From NCBI GenBank assembly GCA_934320845.1, contig CAKRFU010000002.1, positions 186,001 through 250,000 on the forward strand: a DNA stretch of 64,000 bases. Direction: 5' to 3'. The notes below the pieces were generated by a model. It worked only from the letters and a program-made list of their open reading frames with translations. It was not told where the DNA came from and did no database searches. Source of the stretch: an uncultured Lachnospiraceae bacterium (GTDB lineage: Bacteria; Bacillota; Clostridia; Lachnospirales; Lachnospiraceae). A program made the position numbers and the translations under genes. Of the stretch, positions 26,141 through 34,506 are shown piece after piece. How positions within the stretch are numbered: position 1 is the stretch's first letter; each line of letters begins with the position of its first letter.

Positions 26141-27223
26141 ATGACAGTAAGCATGCAGGTGAATGAGCAGCCAAATATACTGATAGTGGATGATGTATCT
26201 ACTAATCTTGTTATTCTTTCTGAAATGGTAAAAGCAACGGGATGCATACCGAGACCTGTTACGAATGTGAAGCAGGCGCAGACAGCTATTGAAAGAAAGA
26301 TTCCACAACTTATATTATTGGATATATCAATGCCTGATACAGATGGTTTTGAATTTTGTGCCATGTTAAAAGCTGATGTAAAGACGAGAGATATTCCTAT
26401 TATATTTATTTCTGCACTTGATTCGGTTGAGGATAAAATAAAGGGGTTTAAACTTGGAGCGGTTGATTATATAGCGAAACCTTTTGAGAAAGAAGAAGTT
26501 ACACTCAGACTGAATACACACCTGAAAATTTACAAACTACAGCAGGAAATGGAAGCGTACAACAGAAAACTCCATCAGGTAGTAAATGAACAGTTAACAA
26601 GAGGTGCTGAAGAGCAGAAAAATGTTTTAAATACGCTTGCTGATATGCTTGATATGCAGTCAGACGTATATGAAAGAGGTACTGACAGAATATCAACAAA
26701 TTGCAGAATGCTTGCGATAAGTTTGCAATTTTCGCCAAAGTTTGATAAGTTGATATCAAGTGCGTTTATCGATGAGATAGAATCAGCATCAAAGCTTTAT
26801 GATATCGGAATGTTGTCTGTAAGTGACGAAATCACGAATAAAAAGACAGAACTTACAGCAGAAGAACTGGAAAAGATAAGGAAACATACTATAGCCGGTG
26901 CAGATTACCTCAAAAAGATAAATAAAGAAAAAAATAAAAATGAGTATCTTGAGATGGCAATAGACATTGCTAAATACCATCATGAAAACTGGGATGGAAC
27001 AGGATATCCAGAAGGAATTTCTGGGACGGATATACCTCTTTCAGCTCGTATAGTTGCAGTGATAGATACTTATATGGCTTTAAACAGCGAGAGAAGTTAC
27101 AGGGGATCATATACGAGAGAAGAAAGCCTTTCTATTATGAGAAGTGAGGCAGGAAAACGATTTGATCCTTCAATAATAGACATCTTTTGTAAAATTCAAA
27201 AGCAGTTGCAATGTGGAGATTAG
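26141..27223 (+). CDS. Response regulator with degenerate HD-GYP domain
   Basis: Residues 10-125 form a receiver with acidic VDD, phospho-acceptor Asp61 (LILLDISMPD) and Lys in IAKPF. Residues 155-355 form an HD-GYP domain, the class that hydrolyses c-di-GMP. It keeps HHENWDGTGYP (280-290) and Asp309, but the metal-binding HD pair reads YD (Tyr220-Asp221, KLYDIGML), the Lys after DIG is Met, and the first His is replaced near TDRIS. Catalysis is therefore doubtful and a binding or signalling role is possible. ATG 26141 follows AAAGGCGG. It lies between the two kinase genes. Confidence 0.87.
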   Translation: MTVSMQVNEQPNILIVDDVSTNLVILSEMVKATGCIPRPVTNVKQAQTAIERKIPQLILLDISMPDTDGFEFCAMLKADVKTRDIPIIFISALDSVEDKIKGFKLGAVDYIAKPFEKEEVTLRLNTHLKIYKLQQEMEAYNRKLHQVVNEQLTRGAEEQKNVLNTLADMLDMQSDVYERGTDRISTNCRMLAISLQFSPKFDKLISSAFIDEIESASKLYDIGMLSVSDEITNKKTELTAEELEKIRKHTIAGADYLKKINKEKNKNEYLEMAIDIAKYHHENWDGTGYPEGISGTDIPLSARIVAVIDTYMALNSERSYRGSYTREESLSIMRSEAGKRFDPSIIDIFCKIQKQLQCGD

Positions 27224-27247
27224 CGGGATATAGCAGGAGGAAATGTT

Positions 27248-28543
27248 ATGGATTCTATGATGGGAATATTTTATGAGCAGAGTTCAAGGCTGATAAGTGA
27301 ATTGAGAACTGACTTTTCTAATTATCAGGATAAGGAAAAGTATGGTCAGGAATTGATTCAGGAAGTATTTCGCGTCGTTCATACATTGAAAGCAGATGCT
27401 GCTATGATGCTTTTTGACGGAATTGCATACATAAGTAAGAAATTTGAAAATTTATTGTACTGTTTTAGAAATGGTCCGAAGGTTATTGAGGATACAAAGA
27501 GATTTGATAATGTACTTTGTGAATACATGAATTATGTTGAAAAGGAACTTACAAAGATACCGTCCGGAAAAGTGATGAAAGAACCTCCTGAGCATATTGC
27601 CAAAGATATTGATGATTATGTCGTTAAACTTAAAGAGCAGTATGAACTTGTTGAGAACAATCTTATGAGAGAAAGCAATATATCCGGTTCATCAAAGAAA
27701 AAAACAAGGCAGATTTATTATATTCCCGGTAATGCAGCGTCGGCAGTGCCGGAAAAAAAGAGTGGCGAAAAAGAAGCAGAAACATCATTGGCAGAGACAT
27801 ATAAAAATGACACGGAAAGTGAAAACGGAGTGATTGTCATAAAAAAAGCTGAAGTTTCCAAAATGCGTTCAGCGGTAAAAGAACTGGACAAAATCGTTAA
27901 TAAACTGCAAATCGGAGATGTTGTAAATGAGGATTTCATTAAAGAAATTGGTGAAGTTCAGGTGGAGTTGTCTGATGTAACTGAAAAATTTACAAAAGGA
28001 GATTTCTCGGTTGTAGCGAAAAAAATGGAACTGCTTGTAGATGAAATGGCAGAGACATTGCATAAAAATATCAGGCTTTCTGTTAAAGGGCAAGAATGTA
28101 TGATAGATAAAACAAAGCGTGACAAGATATCGACAGCACTTATCCATCTGATACGCAATTCTGCCGACCATGGGATAGAGGATTTAGAAACAAGGGAAAA
28201 ATTAGGAAAATCTCCTATGGGTCTTATCAAACTTGAATTTTCACAGACAGATGACAAAATAAAAATTACAGTAGAGGATGATGGTGCAGGTATAAACTCT
28301 GAAAAGGTGTTGTGTGCTGCAAGAAAAGCAGGAGTTATAAAAGATGAAAAGAAAGAGTATTCAAGACAGGATATAATGAATCTTCTGCTTATTAATGGTG
28401 TGAGTACAACAAATGTACCAAATGATTATTCCGGAAGAGGAGTAGGAATGGATGTTATGAATCACAATATAAGAGAATTAGGCGGAACTCTTAACATAAT
28501 TTCAGAAGAGGGATTTGGTACAAAAATAGAAATAACGGTATAA
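27248..28543 (+). CDS. CheA-like kinase with HPt but without CheW-like domain
   Basis: The 431-residue protein starts with an HPt domain (phospho-acceptor His45 in VVHTLKADAAMM, as in CheA P1), then a low-complexity linker (about 150-200), a dimerisation region, and a CheA-type HATPase with LIHLIRNSADHGIED, VEDDGAGIN and GRGVGMDVM. It ends directly after the ATPase (GTKIEITV), so the P5 domain that couples CheA to CheW and receptors is missing, as is P2. ATG 27248 follows GCAGGAGG. It is the last gene of the relay operon and is followed by a terminator. Confidence 0.86.
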   Translation: MDSMMGIFYEQSSRLISELRTDFSNYQDKEKYGQELIQEVFRVVHTLKADAAMMLFDGIAYISKKFENLLYCFRNGPKVIEDTKRFDNVLCEYMNYVEKELTKIPSGKVMKEPPEHIAKDIDDYVVKLKEQYELVENNLMRESNISGSSKKKTRQIYYIPGNAASAVPEKKSGEKEAETSLAETYKNDTESENGVIVIKKAEVSKMRSAVKELDKIVNKLQIGDVVNEDFIKEIGEVQVELSDVTEKFTKGDFSVVAKKMELLVDEMAETLHKNIRLSVKGQECMIDKTKRDKISTALIHLIRNSADHGIEDLETREKLGKSPMGLIKLEFSQTDDKIKITVEDDGAGINSEKVLCAARKAGVIKDEKKEYSRQDIMNLLLINGVSTTNVPNDYSGRGVGMDVMNHNIRELGGTLNIISEEGFGTKIEITV

Positions 28544-28578
28544 ATAGATATAGGTATAAGAAATATAAACAGAACAAA

Positions 28579-28608
28579 AAAAGCTGTCCATTTATCGGAC
28601 AGCCTTTA
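28579..28608. terminator. Bidirectional terminator between the relay operon and veg
   Basis: GCTGTCC (28583-28589) and GGACAGC (28597-28603) form the stem; TTTATA follows on the plus strand and a seven-T run on the minus strand. Confidence 0.8.
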
Positions 28609-28612
28609 TATC

Positions 28613-28657
28613 CTAAGTGTAATGTATCGAAATGTCAATGATACATTACACTAAGTG
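28613..28657. repeat. Near-perfect inverted repeat next to veg
   Basis: AGTGTAATGTATC (28616-28628) and GATACATTACACT (28640-28652) form a 13-bp perfect stem with an 11-nt loop. CTAAGTG occurs as a direct repeat at both outer edges (28613 and 28651). There is no T-tract, so it adds to rather than forms the adjacent terminator. Confidence 0.6.
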
Positions 28658-28667
28658 CCTCAACAGT

Positions 28668-28907
28668 TTAAAGAAGCTGCATCTGGACATCTTTTGTAAG
28701 AACGTCAGTATAGCTGAAAGAAACTGTTTGTACTGTATCATCTAATTTGTTTTCAACTTCAACAAGGAAGATGCTTGGATAAGTCTCGCTGATAACACCC
28801 TCTGTAATGTCAATTTTGTGTCTTCCGCGGTTTGCACGGATTTTAACTCTGTTTCCGACATTCTTATCAACCGAAGATTTTACTTTTTTAATATCTGCTT
28901 GACTCAT
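28668..28907 (-). CDS. veg: Veg-family small protein
   Basis: The 79-residue protein matches Veg (DUF1021): SSVDKNVGNRVKIRANRGRH near residue 11, ending in FSYTDVLTKDVQM. Its fold is a small beta barrel. In Bacillus subtilis Veg is highly expressed and has been linked to biofilm regulation and spore germination, but its biochemical role is unclear. ATG 28907 follows AGGTG. It is monocistronic with a consensus promoter. Confidence 0.93.
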   Translation of the reverse strand: MSQADIKKVKSSVDKNVGNRVKIRANRGRHKIDITEGVISETYPSIFLVEVENKLDDTVQTVSFSYTDVLTKDVQMQLL

Positions 28908-28973
28908 GTTTCACCTGTACCTTTCAAAAATAGATTGCTTATAATTCAATCTGAACAAAATGCTACAAGAGAA

Positions 28974-29002
28974 ATTATATCATAAAACTAGGAATAAGTC
29001 AA
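28974..29002 (-). promoter_or_regulatory. Promoter of veg
   Basis: On the minus strand TTGACT (29002-28997) and perfect TATAAT (28979-28974) are 17 bp apart, a strong promoter, as known for veg in Bacillus. Confidence 0.75.
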
Positions 29003-29125
29003 TTTGGGCACTTCCCGGCAGCATTGACATATAGACAAAGTTAATATAACATAATTAAAGACTGAAAATTTAAGATATCAATTATTAATTATTCGTTGTA
29101 CTAGATAAAAGCAGGAGGTGAAGTA

Positions 29126-29803
29126 TTGAAACATATAATGATAGACCTTGAGATGAATAAAATAAAAAAGCAGTATAGGGAAGATAAAAAGCTCTCAAAT
29201 GAATTGATTGAAATAGGTGCGGTAAAGATGGATGATGATTTTAATGAGGTTGACAGGTATCAGACATATGTAATGCCTGATTACGGAAAGATGGATGCGC
29301 ACATAATAAAACTTACAGGGATAACTGATGATAAATTAGAGGGGGCACCGAGATTTAAAGAGGCCATGCGTGATTTTGAAAAATGGATAGGTGGAGGAGC
29401 AGTTACATTTTATTCATGGAGTCTTGCAGATATAAGACAGTTTCAAACAGAATCTTCGTTTAAAGAATATGAATCTGAAACACTAAGAAAGATGGAAAAA
29501 AATTGGATAGATTTTCAGGAAGAGTACAGCAGGCTTCTTGGGATAGACAAGAAAATAAGACTGAAACAGGCTGTAGCGTCGGCTGATTATGACTTCAAGG
29601 GGGCTGCACATACAGCACTTGCAGATGCGGTGAATACAGCGGAAATCCTTAAACTTTCTAAAAAGCCTGATGAGTTTGAACGTGTTATGAAACCAATCCT
29701 TGATCTTTTTAGAAAGGATGAAAGTGGCACGACACTTCTTGATATGTGTCCTGAATTTTTTGCAAAGGCATTGGAAAATGAAGAAATAAAAAAGAATGAA
29801 TAG
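29126..29803 (+). CDS. DEDDh 3'-5' exonuclease (DnaQ/KapD-like)
   Basis: The 225-residue protein has the three exonuclease motifs: IDLEMN with the DxE pair (residue 7), WSLADIRQF near 98, and HTALADAVNTAEIL near 160 with the catalytic His and Asp. It probably trims RNA or DNA 3' ends, as do the stand-alone members of this family such as KapD. The start is TTG 29126 directly after a strong GCAGGAGGTG site. The gene is isolated between veg (divergent) and the secreted protease (convergent). Substrate is unknown. Confidence 0.85.
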   Translation: MKHIMIDLEMNKIKKQYREDKKLSNELIEIGAVKMDDDFNEVDRYQTYVMPDYGKMDAHIIKLTGITDDKLEGAPRFKEAMRDFEKWIGGGAVTFYSWSLADIRQFQTESSFKEYESETLRKMEKNWIDFQEEYSRLLGIDKKIRLKQAVASADYDFKGAAHTALADAVNTAEILKLSKKPDEFERVMKPILDLFRKDESGTTLLDMCPEFFAKALENEEIKKNE

Positions 29804-29834
29804 ATGTTGAAAAGATATCTATTCATTCTTTTTT
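29788..29834. terminator. Terminator overlapping the exonuclease stop codon
   Basis: AAAAAAGAATGAATAGAT (29788-29805) and ATCTATTCATTCTTTTTT (29817-29834) form a perfect 18-bp stem that includes the last codons and TAG stop of the gene. T-tracts on both strands also suit the converging protease gene. Confidence 0.85.
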
Positions 29835-29879
29835 ATGTTTATTGATACAATAATAAAATGTGCTATAAAATTATTTTAT

Positions 29880-32018
29880 TTAGCGCACAGTTATGCGTAC
29901 ACGTGCCTTCTTTCCGTTAAATGCTTTTAATGTAATTGTTGTTCTTCCACGTCTTTTGGCTTTAACTTTTCCTGATGAACTTACTGTAGCAACAGATTTT
30001 CTTGATGAAAAGTATTTGATTTTTCGGCTATAGCAGCCTTTTGAAAATCTGACCTTTACTTTAAGAGAATGACCACGGCGCATAGTTGCCTTTTTATAAG
30101 GGCGGCTTGATATACGCTTTGGAGCATTGTATACATTAACAGTATATGTTGCAATATTTCCGTCATTAGAAATAGCAGTTATTCGTGCACTTCCTTTTGA
30201 AAGTCCCTTTATTTTGCCGGAAGCCTGATTTACCGAAACAACCTTGTTGTTGCTGCTTTTGTAAGTTATTGTTGAACTGTCAGTTTTGGTTGAAAGCTTT
30301 GCTTTTAATGTATAAGTTTCACCCTTACCAATCTTGACTATTTTTTTTGAAAATGAAACTTTTGTGTTTGTGGCTGCAATTCCATTTGATGTAAAAGCTT
30401 TTATTGGCAGATTGTTCATAACTCTGTTGTCTATAGTAGTGCAGTCGTACCATTTACTATCACCATTTACATAAATAAAACTCTGTCCAGGTTTACTGTC
30501 ATATGAATAAAGCACACCATCGACTGTTTCTGACTCACCCTCAAAAGGAATGTATGCTTCGTGCCCTGATGAAGAAACATATTTATATGTAACTGTTACG
30601 GCAAATTTGCTTCCAGGTGTAAGTGTGCAGCTTGTAGGAAGCTTAACTGTATGGTATCCGCTGTAATCTGCTGTTCCTGATACCGTACATGAACTTGCAA
30701 GTGTACCGGTATCAGGAGTGTCGCCTGTAAGATTTTTATAAATCTTTATTGTATATTTCTGATTGTCGGTTATCGTGTAGAAAGATACAGCGTTTAAGGT
30801 TTCTTCAAATGATGAGCCGCTTGTGAATACATTGGCGCCTGTAACATCATTGCTTGTAAAAGCTGTACCATCAGACCAGCCGTTACCATCATACTGATAG
30901 ACATTTTCATAGTTGGCAGTAGATTCAACGGCCATTGTGTAAATATCCGACAATGATGGTTCCTCGTAAGAAACCCAGAAGTAACCGTTATCATTGTAAT
31001 TTGTGCCGTAACTGTTAGCGATAAGCCATGCTCCGTTGGATGAAGGCCTGTTTTCTGCTTTAAAGTTATTTTTTGAATAATTGTCATCCCAACCAATAAG
31101 AGTTACACAGTGGTTGGCAGCCTGAATAGCTGTTTTTCCGGTATACTTTGTCTGGTAGTAGGATTTACCGGAATTTGTTCCTGTCTCAAATCCGACAGAG
31201 TCGTAGTATAGAGAAATATTTAAAGCACCCTGATTCATAATTGCTTTTTTTATGGTATCTCTGCTGCTGTTGTCAAGGCAGTCTGCATTTTGAAGATGTG
31301 CGTATGAATTGTATCTAAGACTTTCACCGTTTGCTTCCATTGTTTTTATCATCTGCTGCTCATCAGAAAGAGTGTCAGCAGTAAACGGAGCAGCACTTTC
31401 ATTTTCTGCACCTGACCAAGTTGCAAGTGTAAAAATTGCAGTTAGGGCATTTCCGCCTGCATCATATGCATTAAGGGTTTGTGAAACGCCCGATGGATTA
31501 AAAATGTTAGATGGCGGAGTTATGCCTGTGAGAGTGTTACCGTCACCGTACATGCTGCTTTGTGTATCTGTAATTGGATTGTATGTATACCAGGCAAGGT
31601 GGTTTTCAGAATAATCAGCCGTGTCAGCCGTATTTAATCCGTTTAGAATGGAGTTTGATTCCATAGCTTTGATTGCAGCAAATGCCCAGCAGCTTCCGGT
31701 TACTCCCTGATCCCTGATAGCTGTAGTCTGATTGTAATTTCTAAGGTCGTATGAAGATGGAATAGAGGTTGCTTCTTTTCTTTTTGAAGATGCAGAAGCG
31801 GAGGAGGTATCAAAATCTATTGCATTACCGTTTTCATCAACATATGAATAGCGTAAAAGTCCATCGTTATTTCCTGACACTACTCTTGATACTACTGACA
31901 TGTTATCAAGGGTATTCTTTTCCCTGGCAGAAACCGGAGAGACATAGCTTAAACCGGAAATCGCAATACCGGCTGCAAGAGCCGTGCAGAATATTTTGTT
32001 AATTTGATTGTTTTTCAT
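29880..32018 (-). CDS. Secreted papain-like (C1A) protease with lectin-like and two BIG2 domains
   Basis: From ATG 32018 (after AAAGGATAAAG) the protein has 712 residues with a signal peptide cleaved near Ala31. The C1A protease domain (about 85-350) has Gln104, catalytic Cys110 (GVTGSCWAFAA), His near 303 (AANHCVTLIGWDD) and Asn near 333 (IANSYGTNYNDNGYFWVSY). Next come a lectin-like domain found with such proteases (about 365-545) and two BIG2 immunoglobulin-like repeats (about 550-712). The last repeat is very rich in Lys and Arg, which suggests binding to anionic cell wall. No LPxTG motif is present. It probably digests external protein. A longer upstream frame to 32216 has no ribosome site. 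Confidence 0.9.
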   Translation of the reverse strand: MKNNQINKIFCTALAAGIAISGLSYVSPVSAREKNTLDNMSVVSRVVSGNNDGLLRYSYVDENGNAIDFDTSSASASSKRKEATSIPSSYDLRNYNQTTAIRDQGVTGSCWAFAAIKAMESNSILNGLNTADTADYSENHLAWYTYNPITDTQSSMYGDGNTLTGITPPSNIFNPSGVSQTLNAYDAGGNALTAIFTLATWSGAENESAAPFTADTLSDEQQMIKTMEANGESLRYNSYAHLQNADCLDNSSRDTIKKAIMNQGALNISLYYDSVGFETGTNSGKSYYQTKYTGKTAIQAANHCVTLIGWDDNYSKNNFKAENRPSSNGAWLIANSYGTNYNDNGYFWVSYEEPSLSDIYTMAVESTANYENVYQYDGNGWSDGTAFTSNDVTGANVFTSGSSFEETLNAVSFYTITDNQKYTIKIYKNLTGDTPDTGTLASSCTVSGTADYSGYHTVKLPTSCTLTPGSKFAVTVTYKYVSSSGHEAYIPFEGESETVDGVLYSYDSKPGQSFIYVNGDSKWYDCTTIDNRVMNNLPIKAFTSNGIAATNTKVSFSKKIVKIGKGETYTLKAKLSTKTDSSTITYKSSNNKVVSVNQASGKIKGLSKGSARITAISNDGNIATYTVNVYNAPKRISSRPYKKATMRRGHSLKVKVRFSKGCYSRKIKYFSSRKSVATVSSSGKVKAKRRGRTTITLKAFNGKKARVRITVR

Positions 32019-32258
32019 AATCTTTATCCTTTCATATAGATTGATAAAATTTTCGCTGCTGTTCACAGTAAAGAAACAGTAGCAAATTTTTGAATACGCA
32101 AAAGTATCCTTATATAGGATAACAGAAATATCATAAATATTGTATAAAGATTTTGTGAAACTTCTGATATTCTCTAATAAATGTTTCTTTTTTATGATAT
32201 AGTAGCATTGTGGCAAAAAAATTGCGAATTAAAAACAGGAAAGGACAAGGTATAGAAA

Positions 32259-33386
32259 TTGGAAGAGAATAGTAGGGAATTGAGGAAAAAAATATGCGTT
32301 CATCTTTTAGTGTGTCTGTGTGCGGTACTTGCGGTGGTTTTTGTTGTTCCTCCGCTTTTTAAACTGTTTTTGCCATTGATTGTAGCATGGCTTATAGCGA
32401 TGCTGGCAAATCCTTTGGTACATTTTTTGGAAAATAAGATAAAGATAATGCGGAAACACGGTACAGTTATAGTTATAGTCGTTGTACTTGCACTTATATG
32501 TGCTGCAATTTATGGAATTATTTGTTTTATAGCTGTCCAGGTGAGTTCACTTATAGGAGAACTTCCGGAACTGTATCAGTCGGTAGTGGCAAATCTTCAA
32601 AGTGCAATGAGCAGTCTGCATGATAAATTTAATATAATTCCAGCCGACATACAGAGTATGTTTGGAAAGAGAAATATGCAGCTTAACGAATATATAATGA
32701 CAGCACTTAAATCATTAAAATCAAGTCCTGTGTCAACAGTAGGAAATGTGGCAAGTTCACTTATTGACTTTTTTGTGCTTCTTATATTAACACTGATGAT
32801 GACATACTTTTTTGTGGCAGACCACGATAAAATTAAGGAGGCAGTAGCAAAACATACTCCGGACTCAATAAAAAGAGGATGGCAGATGATAAAAGATATT
32901 ATTGTCAAGGCGATTGGCGGATATTTGAAAGCATGTTTTCAGATAATGATAGTTATATTTGTCATATTGTTTATTATATTCCTGCTTATGGGACAAAAGT
33001 ATGCTGCGCTTATTGCGTTTATTACGGCATTTCTTGATTTCCTGCCTTTTGTAGGTACCGGAACAGTTCTTACACCGTGGGCGATATATTGTGTAATTAC
33101 CGGTGATTATTCATCTGCATTGATTCTGGTTGGAGCATATTTTATAACATTGTTTGTACACAGAATTTTGGAGCCTAAACTTATAGGTGACAGTGTCGGT
33201 ATGAGTCCATTTCTTACGCTTATATCAATGTTTATTTTCTACAGGCTTATCGGAATGCTTGGACTCATAATTGGAATACCGGTAGGAATGGTGCTTCAGG
33301 CGTTTTACGAGGGCGGAGTGTTTGACAATACGATTCGTGGAATAAAAATTCTTGTAAGAGACATAAATCAATATAGAAAATTTTAA
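32259..33386 (+). CDS. AI-2E family transporter (TqsA/YdiK-like)
   Basis: The 375-residue protein has about seven to eight membrane helices with the AI-2E family pattern: VPPLFKLFLPLIVAWLIAML at the start, a long amphipathic middle (90-160), and the closing DFLPFVGTGTVLTPWAI...EPKLIGDSVGMSPFLTLIS. Family members export small molecules or ions (Na+/H+ antiport or autoinducer-2 export has been reported for some); the substrate here is not known. The start is TTG 32259 after AAGGACAAGG. The gene stands alone, followed by a bidirectional terminator. Confidence 0.87.
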   Translation: MEENSRELRKKICVHLLVCLCAVLAVVFVVPPLFKLFLPLIVAWLIAMLANPLVHFLENKIKIMRKHGTVIVIVVVLALICAAIYGIICFIAVQVSSLIGELPELYQSVVANLQSAMSSLHDKFNIIPADIQSMFGKRNMQLNEYIMTALKSLKSSPVSTVGNVASSLIDFFVLLILTLMMTYFFVADHDKIKEAVAKHTPDSIKRGWQMIKDIIVKAIGGYLKACFQIMIVIFVILFIIFLLMGQKYAALIAFITAFLDFLPFVGTGTVLTPWAIYCVITGDYSSALILVGAYFITLFVHRILEPKLIGDSVGMSPFLTLISMFIFYRLIGMLGLIIGIPVGMVLQAFYEGGVFDNTIRGIKILVRDINQYRKF

Positions 33387-33392
33387 ATAAAT

Positions 33393-33428
33393 AATGGAGA
33401 TTGCCGGGTGAGAGCAATCTCCATTTTG
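33393..33428. terminator. Bidirectional terminator
   Basis: ATGGAGATTGC (33394-33404) and GCAATCTCCAT (33414-33424) form an 11-bp perfect stem followed by TTTTG, between converging genes. Confidence 0.8.
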
Positions 33429-33444
33429 AATATTAAAGTAATTA

Positions 33445-34311
33445 TTAAAAATGATATTTTTTCTGCTGTGCTCTGCTTATCATAAAATCACGGGCTGCAA
33501 TTGTCTGAAAAGCGGAATTCATAATGTGGAATAGAATAACTCCTATAAGTATACCAATGATTGAAAATACACAGTCATCGATATCGGCACGACCGAGATT
33601 TGTAGAGTATTGTATAAATTCAAGTGCAGCAGGAAAAAGGATGTATATGATTATTCTTAAAACAAAGTTTAATTTGCGGAGAGCAACACGTATCATGTAT
33701 CCAAAAGGAATACCGAGACAAATAAGCTCAGCTGCATATAAAATAAAATCATAAAGAGGTTTGCCTGCTTTTAAAGTCTGCTCTATATAACTCGCCGTTG
33801 CCATAAAAGGTACGAAATTGTGTGCACCAAATGCAAGTTTGTGATAAGGTGGAACAATAGGTGTAATAAAATATTGTTTTACTATTACAAAAATGTATAT
33901 AAAAGTGAAGAAAATGCACATTCGATTGAAAAATTTATGGTATCCGTCAAAACGGGGACCTCTGTCAAAAAGGTCACGCAATGTACAATATAAAAACGGT
34001 ACAAGCCAGTTTATGAGAACAAGGCATGGAAGCCAAAAATCAAAAGTAATCCATGCATTCGGTTGTATAAGATAAATCACTATTGCAAAAATGAGAGTTG
34101 TGACAGTCATACTTGCTGCATGCAGAAAATTGTAGTCATAATTCAAAGATGACTCCAAAAAGAAATGCGCCAGCAGTATAGCCGATACAGCGGTAAATAT
34201 AACAGATACATAATGCATAGGCACAATATAGTAAAGGCACATTGTTGTGATAAGTGAAAGCAGGCTGAGTAAGAGTACAAGACTGCTTATGTTTACGGTT
34301 CTTTTGTTCAT
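33445..34311 (-). CDS. VanZ-like membrane protein
   Basis: The 288-residue protein has seven or eight membrane helices. The C-terminal part (about 165-265) has the VanZ pattern: HNFVPF..., a central helix LICLGIPFGYMIR, and FPAALEFIQYSTNLGRADIDD then a helix IIGILIG. VanZ-like proteins can lower sensitivity to glycopeptides, but most have no known role. The start ATG 34311 follows TGAGG; an in-frame ATG at 34335 has no ribosome site. The N-terminal half (helices 1-4) is extra compared with the minimal VanZ domain. No other van genes are nearby. Confidence 0.75.
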   Translation of the reverse strand: MNKRTVNISSLVLLLSLLSLITTMCLYYIVPMHYVSVIFTAVSAILLAHFFLESSLNYDYNFLHAASMTVTTLIFAIVIYLIQPNAWITFDFWLPCLVLINWLVPFLYCTLRDLFDRGPRFDGYHKFFNRMCIFFTFIYIFVIVKQYFITPIVPPYHKLAFGAHNFVPFMATASYIEQTLKAGKPLYDFILYAAELICLGIPFGYMIRVALRKLNFVLRIIIYILFPAALEFIQYSTNLGRADIDDCVFSIIGILIGVILFHIMNSAFQTIAARDFMISRAQQKKYHF

Positions 34312-34454
34312 AGTAATCCTCATTTCCGCACACATAATTTTATGATTTTTATTAATTTAGCCGGTGTGCTTGACTAAACCTCCTTATAATAATAATCTGA
34401 AAAAAAAATAAGTCAATATAAAATGGAAAAAGTTGTATGACATCTTATATTAAA

Positions 34455-34483
34455 TTGCGATATTTCAAATAATGTGATATTAT
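34455..34483 (+). promoter_or_regulatory. Promoter of the c-di-GMP triad
   Basis: TTGCGA (34455-34460) and TATTAT (34478-34483) are 17 bp apart, just ahead of the first gene's ribosome site. Confidence 0.55.
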
Positions 34484-34506
34484 AAGAATAGTATTAAGGA
34501 GAAGAA

